Shown here piece after piece: positions 20,550-30,067 of a stretch of 64,000 bases of DNA. The notes beneath the pieces are model-generated. The model did no database searches. It was not told the DNA's origin and was given only the letters and a program-made list of their open reading frames with translations. Source of the DNA: an uncultured Alphaproteobacteria bacterium (GTDB taxonomy: Bacteria > Pseudomonadota > Alphaproteobacteria > Bin95); assembly GCA_937891825.1 (NCBI GenBank), contig CALAHN010000089.1:118488-182487 (forward strand). Direction: 5' to 3'. The stretch's first letter is position 1. Each line of letters begins with the position of its first letter. Made by a program: the position numbers and the translations under genes.

Positions 20550-20583
20550 GGCGCATGGCGCGCATCGGAGCGCGCCATGCGCC
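20550..20583. repeat. 14-bp perfect inverted repeat
   Basis: GGCGCATGGCGCGC-atcgga-GCGCGCCATGCGCC between TPP enzyme and cupin genes. Confidence 0.8.
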
Positions 20584-20601
20584 AGGGAGGACTTCAAGAT
20601 C

Positions 20602-21006
20602 ATGGGACTGAAAATTCATCGGGCGAACGACCGGCCGACTAAACGCGCGCCGGACGCCATGTTCACAGGCGACGTCTTCCAGGACGAAGTTCTGGTCGGG
20701 CAGGCGCCGTCGCGCATGCGGGCGACGAATGTCACCTTCAGTCCAGGCGCGCGGACGGCCTGGCACCGTCATCCGGTCGGACAGACGCTGTGGGCGGTCG
20801 CCGGCGTCGGCCGCGTGCAGGTTGAGGGCGAGGCCGTGCAGGAACTGCGGCCAGGGGATACGGCGATCATTCCCCCCAACGCGCGCCATTGGCACGGCGC
20901 CGCGCCCGACCGCATCTTCACCCATCTCGCAATGTCAGAGACCGACGACAAGGGCGGCGGCACCGAATGGTTCGAGAAGGTGTCGGACGCCGACTACGGC
21001 GCCTGA
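20602..21006 (+). CDS. Cupin-domain protein
   Basis: FSPGARTAWHRHPVGQTLWAVAGVGRVQVEGEAVQELRPGDTAIIPPNARHWHGA; SD AGGGAGG upstream. Confidence 0.9.
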   Translation: MGLKIHRANDRPTKRAPDAMFTGDVFQDEVLVGQAPSRMRATNVTFSPGARTAWHRHPVGQTLWAVAGVGRVQVEGEAVQELRPGDTAIIPPNARHWHGAAPDRIFTHLAMSETDDKGGGTEWFEKVSDADYGA

Positions 21007-21022
21007 TTTATCGTCCTGAAGA

Positions 21023-21394
21023 TCATGGCGTCTTGGTCGATTGCCAGGCGACCATCTGCCAGCCGCCGCCGCGCTTGGCGTAGACGTCAGTGAAGCGGAC
21101 CCGGAAGGCCAGGGCGGCGCCGTTCGACGTCACCTTGATGTCGGCGATGCCGGTCAGCACCACCGCGTCGCCAAGATCCTGGGCCTGAACATCGGAGGGC
21201 GTCACGGCGGAATAGACGGTCGCGCCGGATTTCATTGCGCCGATCAGGCTGGCCTTGGTGTCCAGTCTGGCGGACGAATGAGTATAGATCAGATCGTCGC
21301 CGAGCAGCGTTTCAAGCTTGGCGATATCCTTGTCGGCCATGGCCTGCATGCGCGCCTTGTCGAGCGCGATGACGGTCTGTGCATTCTGGGTCAT
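21023..21394 (-). CDS. NTF2-like/SnoaL (DUF4440-type) protein
   Basis: 123 aa; DKDIAKLETLLGDDLIYTHSSARLDTKASLIGAM. Confidence 0.85.
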   Translation of the reverse strand: MTQNAQTVIALDKARMQAMADKDIAKLETLLGDDLIYTHSSARLDTKASLIGAMKSGATVYSAVTPSDVQAQDLGDAVVLTGIADIKVTSNGAALAFRVRFTDVYAKRGGGWQMVAWQSTKTP

Positions 21395-21411
21395 CGATCG
21401 TCTCCTTCGGA

Positions 21412-22395
21412 TCAGCCGGGGTAGAGGCCGCGAATGCGGCCTTTGAGTTTTGTCAGCGCGAGCAGCGCATCGACCGTTGGCGTCGGGACGCCTGAAATCT
21501 CCGACATGACGGCGACCGAATCCGCCAGGACGTCGATTTCAATCGGCCGATTGCGTTGCAGGTCCTGCAGCATCGACATGGTGTGTCCGGTCGCCTGGAT
21601 GGTCAGGTCGATGCGCCGCTCCATGGGCGCGGGGATCGTCGCGCCAAGCGCGGTCGCGACGGCTTCCATTTCGGTCATCATGGCGCGAATGACATCGACG
21701 GCGTTCGGCGCGTTCTGGAAGGCGCTGTTCGGGGCTTCGGTCAGAAAGGCCGCCTGGTTCCAGCAGAGGCTGTTGATCATCTTGATCCAGATTTGGCCGC
21801 GGATGTCGCGCTGGACCGGGGCTGAAAGGCCGCCAGCCGTCATGGCCTCCGCCAGGCGGATCAAGCGCGGGCTGGAGGAGCCGTCGGGCTCGCCGATGGG
21901 ATATGCGGCGCGCGCGCCGTCCTGGTGGATGACGCCGGGGGCGGTGACTTCCGCGGCCGTCCAAAAGGCGCAGCCGATCACACGTTCCGGCCCGATCGTC
22001 GCGCGCTGGCGCCCGCCTGCATCCAGCGCCGGCAGCGCGCGGTCGCGGTGGGGTCCGTCCAGGCCGTGGAAATACCACCAGGGAATGCCGGTGGTCGGGG
22101 GCACGACGGCGGTCTCGGGTCCAAGCAGCGGCCGGAGGGCGGGGAGCGCGCCATCCACCTGATGGGACTTGAGGGTCAGGAAGACGTAATCCTGGACGCC
22201 CAAGTCACGGGCGTCGTCGGTCGCTTTCACTTGCGCCGTGAACGTTTCCTTGGGCGTCACGACGGTCACGCCATTCCGGCGCAGAGCTTCCAGTTGCGGG
22301 CCGCGCGCGACGACGCTGACATCCGCGCCGCCGCGCGCCAGATGGCCCGCGATATGCCCGCCGATCGCGCCGGCCCCGTAGATGCAGACTTTCAT
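21412..22395 (-). CDS. 2-dehydropantoate 2-reductase family protein
   Basis: MKVCIYGAGAIGGHIAGHLARGGADVSVVARG; ketopantoate reductase C-terminal domain. Confidence 0.9.
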   Translation of the reverse strand: MKVCIYGAGAIGGHIAGHLARGGADVSVVARGPQLEALRRNGVTVVTPKETFTAQVKATDDARDLGVQDYVFLTLKSHQVDGALPALRPLLGPETAVVPPTTGIPWWYFHGLDGPHRDRALPALDAGGRQRATIGPERVIGCAFWTAAEVTAPGVIHQDGARAAYPIGEPDGSSSPRLIRLAEAMTAGGLSAPVQRDIRGQIWIKMINSLCWNQAAFLTEAPNSAFQNAPNAVDVIRAMMTEMEAVATALGATIPAPMERRIDLTIQATGHTMSMLQDLQRNRPIEIDVLADSVAVMSEISGVPTPTVDALLALTKLKGRIRGLYPG

Positions 22396-22413
22396 GGGGC
22401 CGGATGCGAGCCG

Positions 22414-23172
22414 TCAGCTCGCAAGGTAGCCGCCATCGACATGCAACTCGGAGCCGGTGATATAGCTTGCGTCGTCGCTTGCGAGGAACAGGCAGGCTTT
22501 CGCCACTTCATCGGCCCGGCCGTTTCGACGCATGGGCACCCGCGCCAGCATCTTTTGGCGGACGACAGGGTCCGCCGTCGCGCCGGATGTCCGCATCGGC
22601 GGCATCAGGCCCGGATGGACGGAATTCACGCGAATGCCCTGGCGGGCATGGCGCACGGCGGCGGATTTGGTGATGGTCCGGACCGCGCCCTTCGAAGCGT
22701 TGTAGCCGTGGTGGATATTATTCTGCCCGGTATTGCCCGAAATCGACGAGAGATTGACGATGCTGCCGCCGCCGTTCTCCGCCATGATCGGCACAACATG
22801 CTTCATGCCATAGAAGACGCCGTCGACATTGATGCTCATCAAGGTTCGCCAGCCGGTTTCGTCGAACGGGTCTTCGTACTTGCTGCCGGAAACGCCGGCA
22901 TTATTGACCAGGATATCGATCCGCCCGAAGGCCTTGACGACCTCCGCCGTCACCGCCGCCCATGCCGCGTCGTCTGTGACGTCCAGCCGCCAGAAGCGCG
23001 CGACGCCCCCTGCGCTTTCGATTTCCTGAACCCGCTTCGGGCCTTCATCGTCCAATATATCGACGATGGCGACCTTTGCGCCCTCGGCCGCGAAGATGCG
23101 GGCGGTTTCCGCGCCCATGCCGAACGCGCCGCCTGTGATCAGCGCGACCTTGTCCTTGATCCGTCCTGTCAT
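22414..23172 (-). CDS. SDR-family oxidoreductase
   Basis: TGGAFGMGAETARIFA, NNAG, YNASKGAV; C-term GSELHVDGGYLAS. Confidence 0.93.
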   Translation of the reverse strand: MTGRIKDKVALITGGAFGMGAETARIFAAEGAKVAIVDILDDEGPKRVQEIESAGGVARFWRLDVTDDAAWAAVTAEVVKAFGRIDILVNNAGVSGSKYEDPFDETGWRTLMSINVDGVFYGMKHVVPIMAENGGGSIVNLSSISGNTGQNNIHHGYNASKGAVRTITKSAAVRHARQGIRVNSVHPGLMPPMRTSGATADPVVRQKMLARVPMRRNGRADEVAKACLFLASDDASYITGSELHVDGGYLAS

Positions 23173-23182
23173 GGCTCTCTCC

Positions 23183-23971
23183 TTACCGCGCCTTGAGGGG
23201 CGAGCCAGCGAGATGCCCGCCGCCGTCCGCCATCAGGAATTCGCCAGTGATATGGCTTCCGGCTTCGAGGAACATCAGGATAGCTTCCGCCATGTGCTCC
23301 GGCCCGCCGGCGCGACGCAACGGCGTCGTCGCCTCTAACGCCGCCTTGGTGGCGTCATAGCGCTCCGCCCCCATGCCCTGGCGTAGCCAGTCGCCCTGAA
23401 CGAAGCCGGGGCAGACGGTGTTGACCCGGATTTCCGGCCCGAGCGCGCGGGCGAGGGAGAGCGTCATGGTGTTCAGCGCGCCCTTGGAGGCCGCATAGGC
23501 GATCGAAGAGCCAGTGCCCATGACGCCGGCTATCGACGAAACGTTCACGACGCTGCCGTCGCCCGAAGCCTTCAGCAAGGGCCGCGCCGCCCGGATCATC
23601 ATGTAAGCGGCGACGACGTTGATCTTGTAGATGTCGAGGAAATCCTGCGGCGCGAGGCCGTCGAGATCGTCATGGGCGACGAACTTGGTCGTGCCGGCAT
23701 TGTTAACCAGCGCATCGAGCCGGCCCCATCGATCCTTGGCTGCGGCGACGAGACGGAGGCATTCCGCTTCCTCGCCGACATTCGCCTTGACTGCGATCGC
23801 TTCGACGCCTTTGGCGCGACACTCCTCCGCGACCGTTTCGGCCGGGGTCTGGCTCCGGGAATAGTTGATGACGACGTTACAGCCCCGGTCCGCGAGTTGG
23901 CGGACCGTCGCGGCGCCGATGCCGCTGGAGGAGCCGGTGACGATGGCGACTTTGCCTTCAAGCTTGCTCAT
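23183..23971 (-). CDS. SDR-family oxidoreductase
   Basis: VTGSSSGIGAATVRQLADRG, NNAGTTK, YAASKGAL. Confidence 0.93.
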   Translation of the reverse strand: MSKLEGKVAIVTGSSSGIGAATVRQLADRGCNVVINYSRSQTPAETVAEECRAKGVEAIAVKANVGEEAECLRLVAAAKDRWGRLDALVNNAGTTKFVAHDDLDGLAPQDFLDIYKINVVAAYMMIRAARPLLKASGDGSVVNVSSIAGVMGTGSSIAYAASKGALNTMTLSLARALGPEIRVNTVCPGFVQGDWLRQGMGAERYDATKAALEATTPLRRAGGPEHMAEAILMFLEAGSHITGEFLMADGGGHLAGSPLKAR

Positions 23972-23980
23972 CGTTTTCCC

Positions 23981-24616
23981 CTATTTCAGCGGCGAATGGG
24001 GGGCGGGCAGCATGACGGTCGACCACATTTCCTCAATCAGCGGGCCGCCCTTCTTGAGGAACGCCTGCCAACCGGCGTCGCCCATGGCCCCGCCGCGCGC
24101 GGCGGCGCGGGCGTTCAGGTCCGGATAGGACCAGATGTGGCAGACCTCGTTCGGCTGGCCGGAATCGGTCGACCAGAGGCCGACGATCTTCGAATACTTC
24201 TCGCGGACCGGCAGGGCGTCGACGAAGTGGCCGCACCAGGTTTTCATGGCGCCGGGGCGGAGGCGATAATTCCGCAGTTCGTAGATATTGCCTTCGCTCG
24301 CCGGCTTGTTTGGCCCGACGACGGGGTTGAGGATGCGAATATCCTGACGGATGAGATATTCCCGGATCAGCGGCAGGTACTCGCTGCCCCAGCGGCTGTT
24401 CTCGCCGAGCGCGGCGCGCAGCTTCGCACGTTCGTTCAGATCGCTATAGGACCAGAGATGCATCACCTGATTGAGGGGGCCGATCTCAGTCAGCCAATAG
24501 CCTTCCAGCTTGCCGTAATTGTCGCCGCGGATATCGCGGGCGATCGTGCCCGCGTTCTTCGCCACAATCGGCGCCGTGCCCGGCTTGAGCGTATAGGTGC
24601 GGAGTTCGAAGATCAT
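23981..24616 (-). CDS. NIPSNAP-family protein (tandem domain)
   Basis: MIFELRTYTLKPGT... and second repeat IYELRNYRLRPGAM. Confidence 0.9.
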   Translation of the reverse strand: MIFELRTYTLKPGTAPIVAKNAGTIARDIRGDNYGKLEGYWLTEIGPLNQVMHLWSYSDLNERAKLRAALGENSRWGSEYLPLIREYLIRQDIRILNPVVGPNKPASEGNIYELRNYRLRPGAMKTWCGHFVDALPVREKYSKIVGLWSTDSGQPNEVCHIWSYPDLNARAAARGGAMGDAGWQAFLKKGGPLIEEMWSTVMLPAPHSPLK

Positions 24617-24663
24617 GGCGCATTCCCTGAAACTGTTTTTGTTCCCGGGAAGCTTAGCGCTGG

Positions 24664-25155
24664 TTAGAGCTTCTCGAAAGCCTGGGCAAATCCGTTTGCC
24701 GAGATTGGAAGCACCAGGGTGTCCCCGGTCGGTCCGCGGACTGTGACAGACGTCGCATCGCCGCGCTTCAGCGCATTCAGCATCAGGTCATCGACCGTGA
24801 CAAGCGCGCGGCATCCGGTAACAAGGCATTGTTCGAATTCGGCTTTTTTGGCCGCGCCGGCGGTTGAGACTTCAAGTCCGGTCGGAATATGCATGCCGAG
24901 CGGCACATCGATCATCAAGGCGACGCGATCGCGCTTCGGCGAGTAGGCGACGATGACGACCATGACCGGCTTCTTGTCGGCGCCGCCGGCCGCCGCCTGC
25001 ACGGTCTGCACCAGATAGCAGCGCTCGCGCCCGTCGGGCGTCGGCTCGCATTGCTTCTGCCAGTCGCCGAACGTCGTCGCGTCCTGCGCCAAAACGAGCG
25101 CAGGGGCGAGGGCCGCCATGCCGGACATGGCGATGATCTTGAATATGCTTCTCAT
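24664..25155 (-). CDS. Invasion-associated locus B (IalB) family periplasmic protein
   Basis: Signal peptide MRSIFKIIAMSGMAALAPALVLAQ; TFGDWQKQCEP...CYLVQ; start trimmed from ORF start 25617. Confidence 0.85.
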   Translation of the reverse strand: MRSIFKIIAMSGMAALAPALVLAQDATTFGDWQKQCEPTPDGRERCYLVQTVQAAAGGADKKPVMVVIVAYSPKRDRVALMIDVPLGMHIPTGLEVSTAGAAKKAEFEQCLVTGCRALVTVDDLMLNALKRGDATSVTVRGPTGDTLVLPISANGFAQAFEKL

Positions 25156-25174
25156 CTTGGGGAGATCATTTAGC

Positions 25175-26797
25175 ATGGCCCGAGACAGAAGGAAATTCGG
25201 AAAGCAGGAGGCTGTTACGCAAAGCCGCATCGGGAGCCGGCGCGACGATGGCGACGAGAGCGTTGAGGGCCTGATCCGACGCTTCGGTCCGGCATATCGG
25301 TGGTTGGTTACAGCGACCGGTCTCTTCGGCGCTTTCGCCATGGTTCTGTCCGCGACCATCGTCAATGTCGCGGTTCCGGAAGTGCGCGGCGCGTTCGGCG
25401 TCGGCCAGGACGAAGCGCAATGGATGGCGACCGCCTTCCTTGCGACGATGACCGCGAGCCAACTCCTGAACGCCTGGATGATCGCCGCATTCGGCAAACG
25501 CGGCGCATTTCTGTGGACGCTGTGCATTTTCACGGTCGGCGCGTTCATCTGCGCGACCGCGACGGGCATGCCGACCCTGATAGTCGGGCGCGTCATGCAA
25601 GGCGCCGCCGCCGGCATTATTCAGCCCTTGGTCATGGTGACTATCGTCGAAGCGTTTCCGCCGGACCGTCGCGGCACGGCGATGGGGATTTTCGGGTCAG
25701 GCGTCGTCCTGGCGCCGGCGGTCGGCCCTGCATTCGGCGGCATCGCGATCGATGAGTTTTCCTGGCGGCTGATGTTTCTGATGCCGCTTCCCGCGGTCTT
25801 CATCGCTTTCATCGCGGGGTTGGTGTTCATGCCGGCGAAGAGCGACGACCGGCCGCGGCCGCCGTTCGACTGGGCGGGGTTCGCCTTGCTGCTGGCCGCC
25901 TTGGCGCTGCTGATGAGTTCGATCGCCGGCGGGCCGCGCTATGGCTGGTCGTCGGACCGAATTTCCGGGCAACTGGCGGCGGCTTTGTTGCTGGCGGGCG
26001 GGTTCCTTTATTGGCAGACCCGGAGCCGGGCGCCGATCCTGGCGCTCGATCTTTTTCGCAATCCCGGTTTTGCCGCCGCCGTCGCGGTGGCCTTCGTGTT
26101 CGGCGCCGGCAACTTCGCCTCAAGCTATATCATCCCTGTGTTCGTGCAGGATGTGCAGGGCTATACCGCGACCCGGGCCGGCATGCTGCTGATGCCGGCC
26201 GGACTACTGCTGGTCGTGTCGTTGCCGCTGACCGGGCGTCTGTCCGACCGGATCAAGGGCCATTTGATGGTCGCCATGGGCCTGTTCTTCTTCGCGATCG
26301 GGGCGCTCTCGATGAGTTTGGGCGATGTGGACACCCCGTTCTGGCTGTTCGCGGGCTATGCGGCGCTCAGCCGGTTCGGGCTGGCGTTTATCCTGCCGTC
26401 CTTATCGGCCACGGCGTTCAAGGCCCTCGATCCGTCGGAGTTCGCGCGCGGATCGGGCAACATGAATTTCATCCGGCAATTGGGCGGCGCGAGCGGCACC
26501 AACCTGATCGTCGTCATGCTGCAATCCCGGCATTCGGCGCACGCGCAATCCATCAATCTCACCCAGGTTCCGGACAATCCGGCCACACAGGACCTGATGA
26601 ACCAGCTGAACGCCACTCTGGGCAGCGCTGGCCTGGGCGACCTTGGCGCGACCGCGCTGGCGAACGATTTTCTGGCCAGGGTGATCGATGCGCAAGCATT
26701 GTCGCTGGCGTTTCAGGATTGCTTTCTGGCGCTCGGCGTCGTGTTCTTTCTGGCGATCGGCCCGGCATTTCTGCTTGGGCGCTTCGCAAATCGATGA
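25175..26797 (+). CDS. DHA2-family MFS drug transporter (EmrB/QacA-like)
   Basis: 14-TM MFS; LVTATGLFGAFAMVLSATIVNVAVPEV, MGIFGSGVVLAPAVGPAFGG. Confidence 0.93.
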   Translation: MARDRRKFGKQEAVTQSRIGSRRDDGDESVEGLIRRFGPAYRWLVTATGLFGAFAMVLSATIVNVAVPEVRGAFGVGQDEAQWMATAFLATMTASQLLNAWMIAAFGKRGAFLWTLCIFTVGAFICATATGMPTLIVGRVMQGAAAGIIQPLVMVTIVEAFPPDRRGTAMGIFGSGVVLAPAVGPAFGGIAIDEFSWRLMFLMPLPAVFIAFIAGLVFMPAKSDDRPRPPFDWAGFALLLAALALLMSSIAGGPRYGWSSDRISGQLAAALLLAGGFLYWQTRSRAPILALDLFRNPGFAAAVAVAFVFGAGNFASSYIIPVFVQDVQGYTATRAGMLLMPAGLLLVVSLPLTGRLSDRIKGHLMVAMGLFFFAIGALSMSLGDVDTPFWLFAGYAALSRFGLAFILPSLSATAFKALDPSEFARGSGNMNFIRQLGGASGTNLIVVMLQSRHSAHAQSINLTQVPDNPATQDLMNQLNATLGSAGLGDLGATALANDFLARVIDAQALSLAFQDCFLALGVVFFLAIGPAFLLGRFANR

Positions 26798-26817
26798 CGG
26801 GATCCGGGGAGAGCTAG

Positions 26818-28005
26818 ATGGGCGCGTTGGATGGGCTGAAGGTCGTGGATCTCAGCCGGGTATTGGCCGGGCCGTTCTGCGGCCAGCTTTTCGCCGACAA
26901 TGGCGCGGAAGTAATCAAGGTCGAAGCGCCGGGCGGCGACCTCAACCGGGCGTTTCCGCTCGTTCTGGCGGACGGCGACAGCACGAACTACCAATCGGTC
27001 AATCGCGGCAAGCGCAATATCTCGCTGAACCTGAAATCGCCCGAGGCGCGCGCCGTGCTCGACCGGTTGATCGCCCGCGCCGATGTCCTGATTCAGAGCT
27101 TCCTGCCGCGCGTCGCTCGCTCCCTCGGCGTCGATTGGGAGCGCGTCCACGCCCTGAACCCGGATCTGATCTATATTTCGATATCGGGGTATGGCGCGGT
27201 CGGCCCGCTCGCAGAAAAGCCCGGCTACGATACGATGGTCGCCGCATATTCTGGGGTGATGTCCCTGACCGGCGAGCCGGACCGCCCCCCGGTCCGCCCC
27301 GGCGTCACAACCATCGACCTTTCGACCGGCATGCTCGCCTATAGCGGCGCCGTGACGGCGCTCCTGGCGCGGGCCCAGGGCAAGGCGCGGGGCCAGCGGG
27401 TCAATGTCTCACTGCTGGAGACCGGCGTCACCCTCTTGGGCTTTCACGGCGTTTCCTGGCTCCAGGCCGGGCATCTCGACCAACGGGAAGGGGCGGGATA
27501 CACGACCCTGGCGCCCTATGAGGCCTATTGCGCCGCCGACGGCGACGTGCTGATCGGCGCGCCGACCGAGGCGATGTGGGCGAAGACCTGCGCCGTGCTG
27601 AACGCGCCGGAATTCCTGTCCGATCCGCGGTTCCTGACCAACCGGGAGCGCTGCGCCAATCGGCCGGCGCTGCGGACGGCGATCGAGGCTAAACTTGCGA
27701 GCGGCACGGTCGAGGAATGGTCGGAACGCCTGGAGGCGGCGGGCGTCGCGATGGCGCCGATCAACACCGTCGACAAGGTGCTGGCCGATCCCCAGGTCAT
27801 CGCCAACGACATGATCGTCGAATGCGTCGAGGATACCGGCAAGACGCGGAAGCTCCTCGGCCTGCCGTTCAAACTGACGGCGACGCCCGGCGCCCCCGGC
27901 GCCGCGCCGCCGCGCGCTGGTCAACACAATCGTCAGATACTTGGCGATATGCTGGGCATGACCGCGGCGGAGATCGACGCCTTGGAAGCGAGCGGCGCGC
28001 TTTAA
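26818..28005 (+). CDS. CaiB/BaiF-family (class III) CoA-transferase
   Basis: GLKVVDLSRVLAGPFCGQLFADNGAEVIKVEAPGGD; GYDTMVAAYSG. Confidence 0.95.
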   Translation: MGALDGLKVVDLSRVLAGPFCGQLFADNGAEVIKVEAPGGDLNRAFPLVLADGDSTNYQSVNRGKRNISLNLKSPEARAVLDRLIARADVLIQSFLPRVARSLGVDWERVHALNPDLIYISISGYGAVGPLAEKPGYDTMVAAYSGVMSLTGEPDRPPVRPGVTTIDLSTGMLAYSGAVTALLARAQGKARGQRVNVSLLETGVTLLGFHGVSWLQAGHLDQREGAGYTTLAPYEAYCAADGDVLIGAPTEAMWAKTCAVLNAPEFLSDPRFLTNRERCANRPALRTAIEAKLASGTVEEWSERLEAAGVAMAPINTVDKVLADPQVIANDMIVECVEDTGKTRKLLGLPFKLTATPGAPGAAPPRAGQHNRQILGDMLGMTAAEIDALEASGAL

Positions 28006-28045
28006 CCCGCGAGACGTGCTTGATTGAAGCTGGGAGACAACGGGC

Positions 28046-29566
28046 ATGGCGAACCTGACGGAGTTTCTGGGCTACCATGCCGGCCGCACGCCGGACCGCA
28101 CGGCCCTGATCTATCAGGACCGGGAGTTCTCCTATGGGGAGATGGATGCGCGCGCGAAGGCCGCTTGCCGGTGGCTGGAGAGCAAGGGCGTGCGCACGGG
28201 CGATGTCGTGGCGCTCTGGATGAAGAACAGCCCCGCATTCCTTGATCTTGTGTTCGCAGCGAGCCATCGAGGCGCCGTGATCCTGCCCTTGAACTATCGG
28301 CTGGCCCCAGCCGAGATCGCCTATATCACGACCGACGCTGGCGCGAAGCTGCTGATCGTGGATGAGGAGTACGCGGACCTCGCCCTGCCGCTCGCGGGGC
28401 AGACAGTGCATGAGGTCGTGATCCTGTCGCCGGGGGCGTCCGTCGAGATAAGGCAACTGGTCGGCGACCGGCTTGGACCGGCCCAAGCGATCCCCAGCGC
28501 GCCCGGCGACCTGATGCGGCTCGTCTATACCTCCGGCACCACCAGCCGCCCCAAGGGCGTGATGCATGCCTATGACCAGTTCTACTGGAAGCATCTCTCG
28601 ATGATTGGGCCCCTGGATCTGAGCGCCCAGACCCGTCTTTTGACTGTCGGGCCGCTCTATCATGTAGGCGGGCTTGAATTGCCGGGCCTCTCGGTCCTGG
28701 CGCTCGGCGGCGTCATGGCGCTGGAGCGCGAGTTCGATCCGGAACGGGCGCTCGCGGTCATCGCGCGCTGGAATTTGAACGCCGCCTGGTTCGCGCCCAC
28801 CATGACCAACCGGATCCTCGCGCTGCCGCCGGCGCGTTGGGCAGCTGGACGCGGCCTCGATTGGGTCGTCGGCGGCGGCGAGCGCACGCCCGAGCAACGC
28901 ATCCGCAGTTTCGCCGAAGCTTTCCCCGAGACCCGCTACATCGACGCTTATGGTCTGACCGAGACCAATAGCGGCGATACGTTCATGGAGCCTGGGCAGG
29001 AGTTGGCGAAGATCGGCTCCGTCGGACGCCCGGCTCCGCATCTGGCGGTCGAAATCCGGGATGATGCAGGCGTCGCGGTCGGCGCTGGGGAGACCGGCGA
29101 GATCTGCCTGAAGGGCCGGAAGATCACGGCAGGCTACTGGAACGACGCGAAGCGGACGGCGGAAGCGTTCTGGCCCGGCGGCTGGTTTCGAAGCGGCGAT
29201 GTCGGGCTCCTGGACGCCGAGGGTTTCCTCTATCTGACCGACCGCAAGAAGGACATGATCCTGTCGGGCGGGGAGAATATCGCGTCGAGCGAGGTGGAGC
29301 GCGTGCTCTACGAAATGCCAGATGTGCTGGAGGCGGCCGTCGTAGGGTTGGCGGATCGGACCTGGGGCGAGATTCCGGTCGCGGTCATCGCGCCCAAGGC
29401 GGGCGCCACGATCACGTTGGAGGCCTTGCAGGCGCATTGCCGAAGCACGCTGGCGGGGTATAAGACGCCGAAAAGGCTCGTGCTGCGGGAAGCGCTGCCG
29501 CGCAATCCCTCCGGCAAGGTCTTGAAGCGGGTGCTGCGCGACGAGATCGCCAAGGAGTTGTCATGA
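28046..29566 (+). CDS. AMP-binding acyl-CoA synthetase
   Basis: VYTSGTTSRPKGVMHAY, DAYGLTETNSGD, LYLTDRKKDMILSGGENI, PRNPSGKVLKRVLR. Confidence 0.95.
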   Translation: MANLTEFLGYHAGRTPDRTALIYQDREFSYGEMDARAKAACRWLESKGVRTGDVVALWMKNSPAFLDLVFAASHRGAVILPLNYRLAPAEIAYITTDAGAKLLIVDEEYADLALPLAGQTVHEVVILSPGASVEIRQLVGDRLGPAQAIPSAPGDLMRLVYTSGTTSRPKGVMHAYDQFYWKHLSMIGPLDLSAQTRLLTVGPLYHVGGLELPGLSVLALGGVMALEREFDPERALAVIARWNLNAAWFAPTMTNRILALPPARWAAGRGLDWVVGGGERTPEQRIRSFAEAFPETRYIDAYGLTETNSGDTFMEPGQELAKIGSVGRPAPHLAVEIRDDAGVAVGAGETGEICLKGRKITAGYWNDAKRTAEAFWPGGWFRSGDVGLLDAEGFLYLTDRKKDMILSGGENIASSEVERVLYEMPDVLEAAVVGLADRTWGEIPVAVIAPKAGATITLEALQAHCRSTLAGYKTPKRLVLREALPRNPSGKVLKRVLRDEIAKELS

Positions 29567-30060
29567 TCCAGAGTAGCCGTTGGCTGCGCCGCCTCGCTGT
29601 CGCCGCGCTGATTATCGCGGCTCCCGCCGCTACTGGCCCTGCCGCTGCGGATGATCGGCATGCCGGATATTATTATCCGCATCCGCAATCCTCGGAAATC
29701 TACTATGCCAGGGCGACTGTGCTGCCGGAGGCCAATCGGGCGCGGCGACTGGGCTTCGTGACCGGCATCGCCGCCGGCCAGAAGCAAGCCCCATATCCTT
29801 TGCAGTACGTCATTTTCGCCAAGGGCGAACAGGCGGAGAAGTTGATCGTCGTGGCGCTGCGCGACGGCTATATGGACACGATTTTTCGGGCGCGGGCATT
29901 TCTGGCGGCGATGACGTCGCAGGCGCGCGCAACCCCGATCTTCGCCGATATGGACGCGGACGGCGACTTCACCTTCTTCGATATGGCTGTGCTCTTGGGG
30001 TTCAAGCAGATCACGATCTCGGACGGCAATACCTTCGCCCATCAGATCGAGTTGAAGTAG
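29563..30060 (+). CDS. Conserved hypothetical periplasmic protein
   Basis: 165 aa, signal peptide; ATGA overlap with upstream ligase. Confidence 0.75.
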   Translation: MIQSSRWLRRLAVAALIIAAPAATGPAAADDRHAGYYYPHPQSSEIYYARATVLPEANRARRLGFVTGIAAGQKQAPYPLQYVIFAKGEQAEKLIVVALRDGYMDTIFRARAFLAAMTSQARATPIFADMDADGDFTFFDMAVLLGFKQITISDGNTFAHQIELK

Positions 30061-30067
30061 TCCCAGG

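Noticed and set aside
18862-20925. 687-aa minus-strand ORF antisense to the TPP enzyme and cupin
   Set aside because: Shadow frame of two well-supported genes.
27869-29437. 522-aa minus-strand ORF antisense to the acyl-CoA synthetase
   Set aside because: Shadow frame with no domain.
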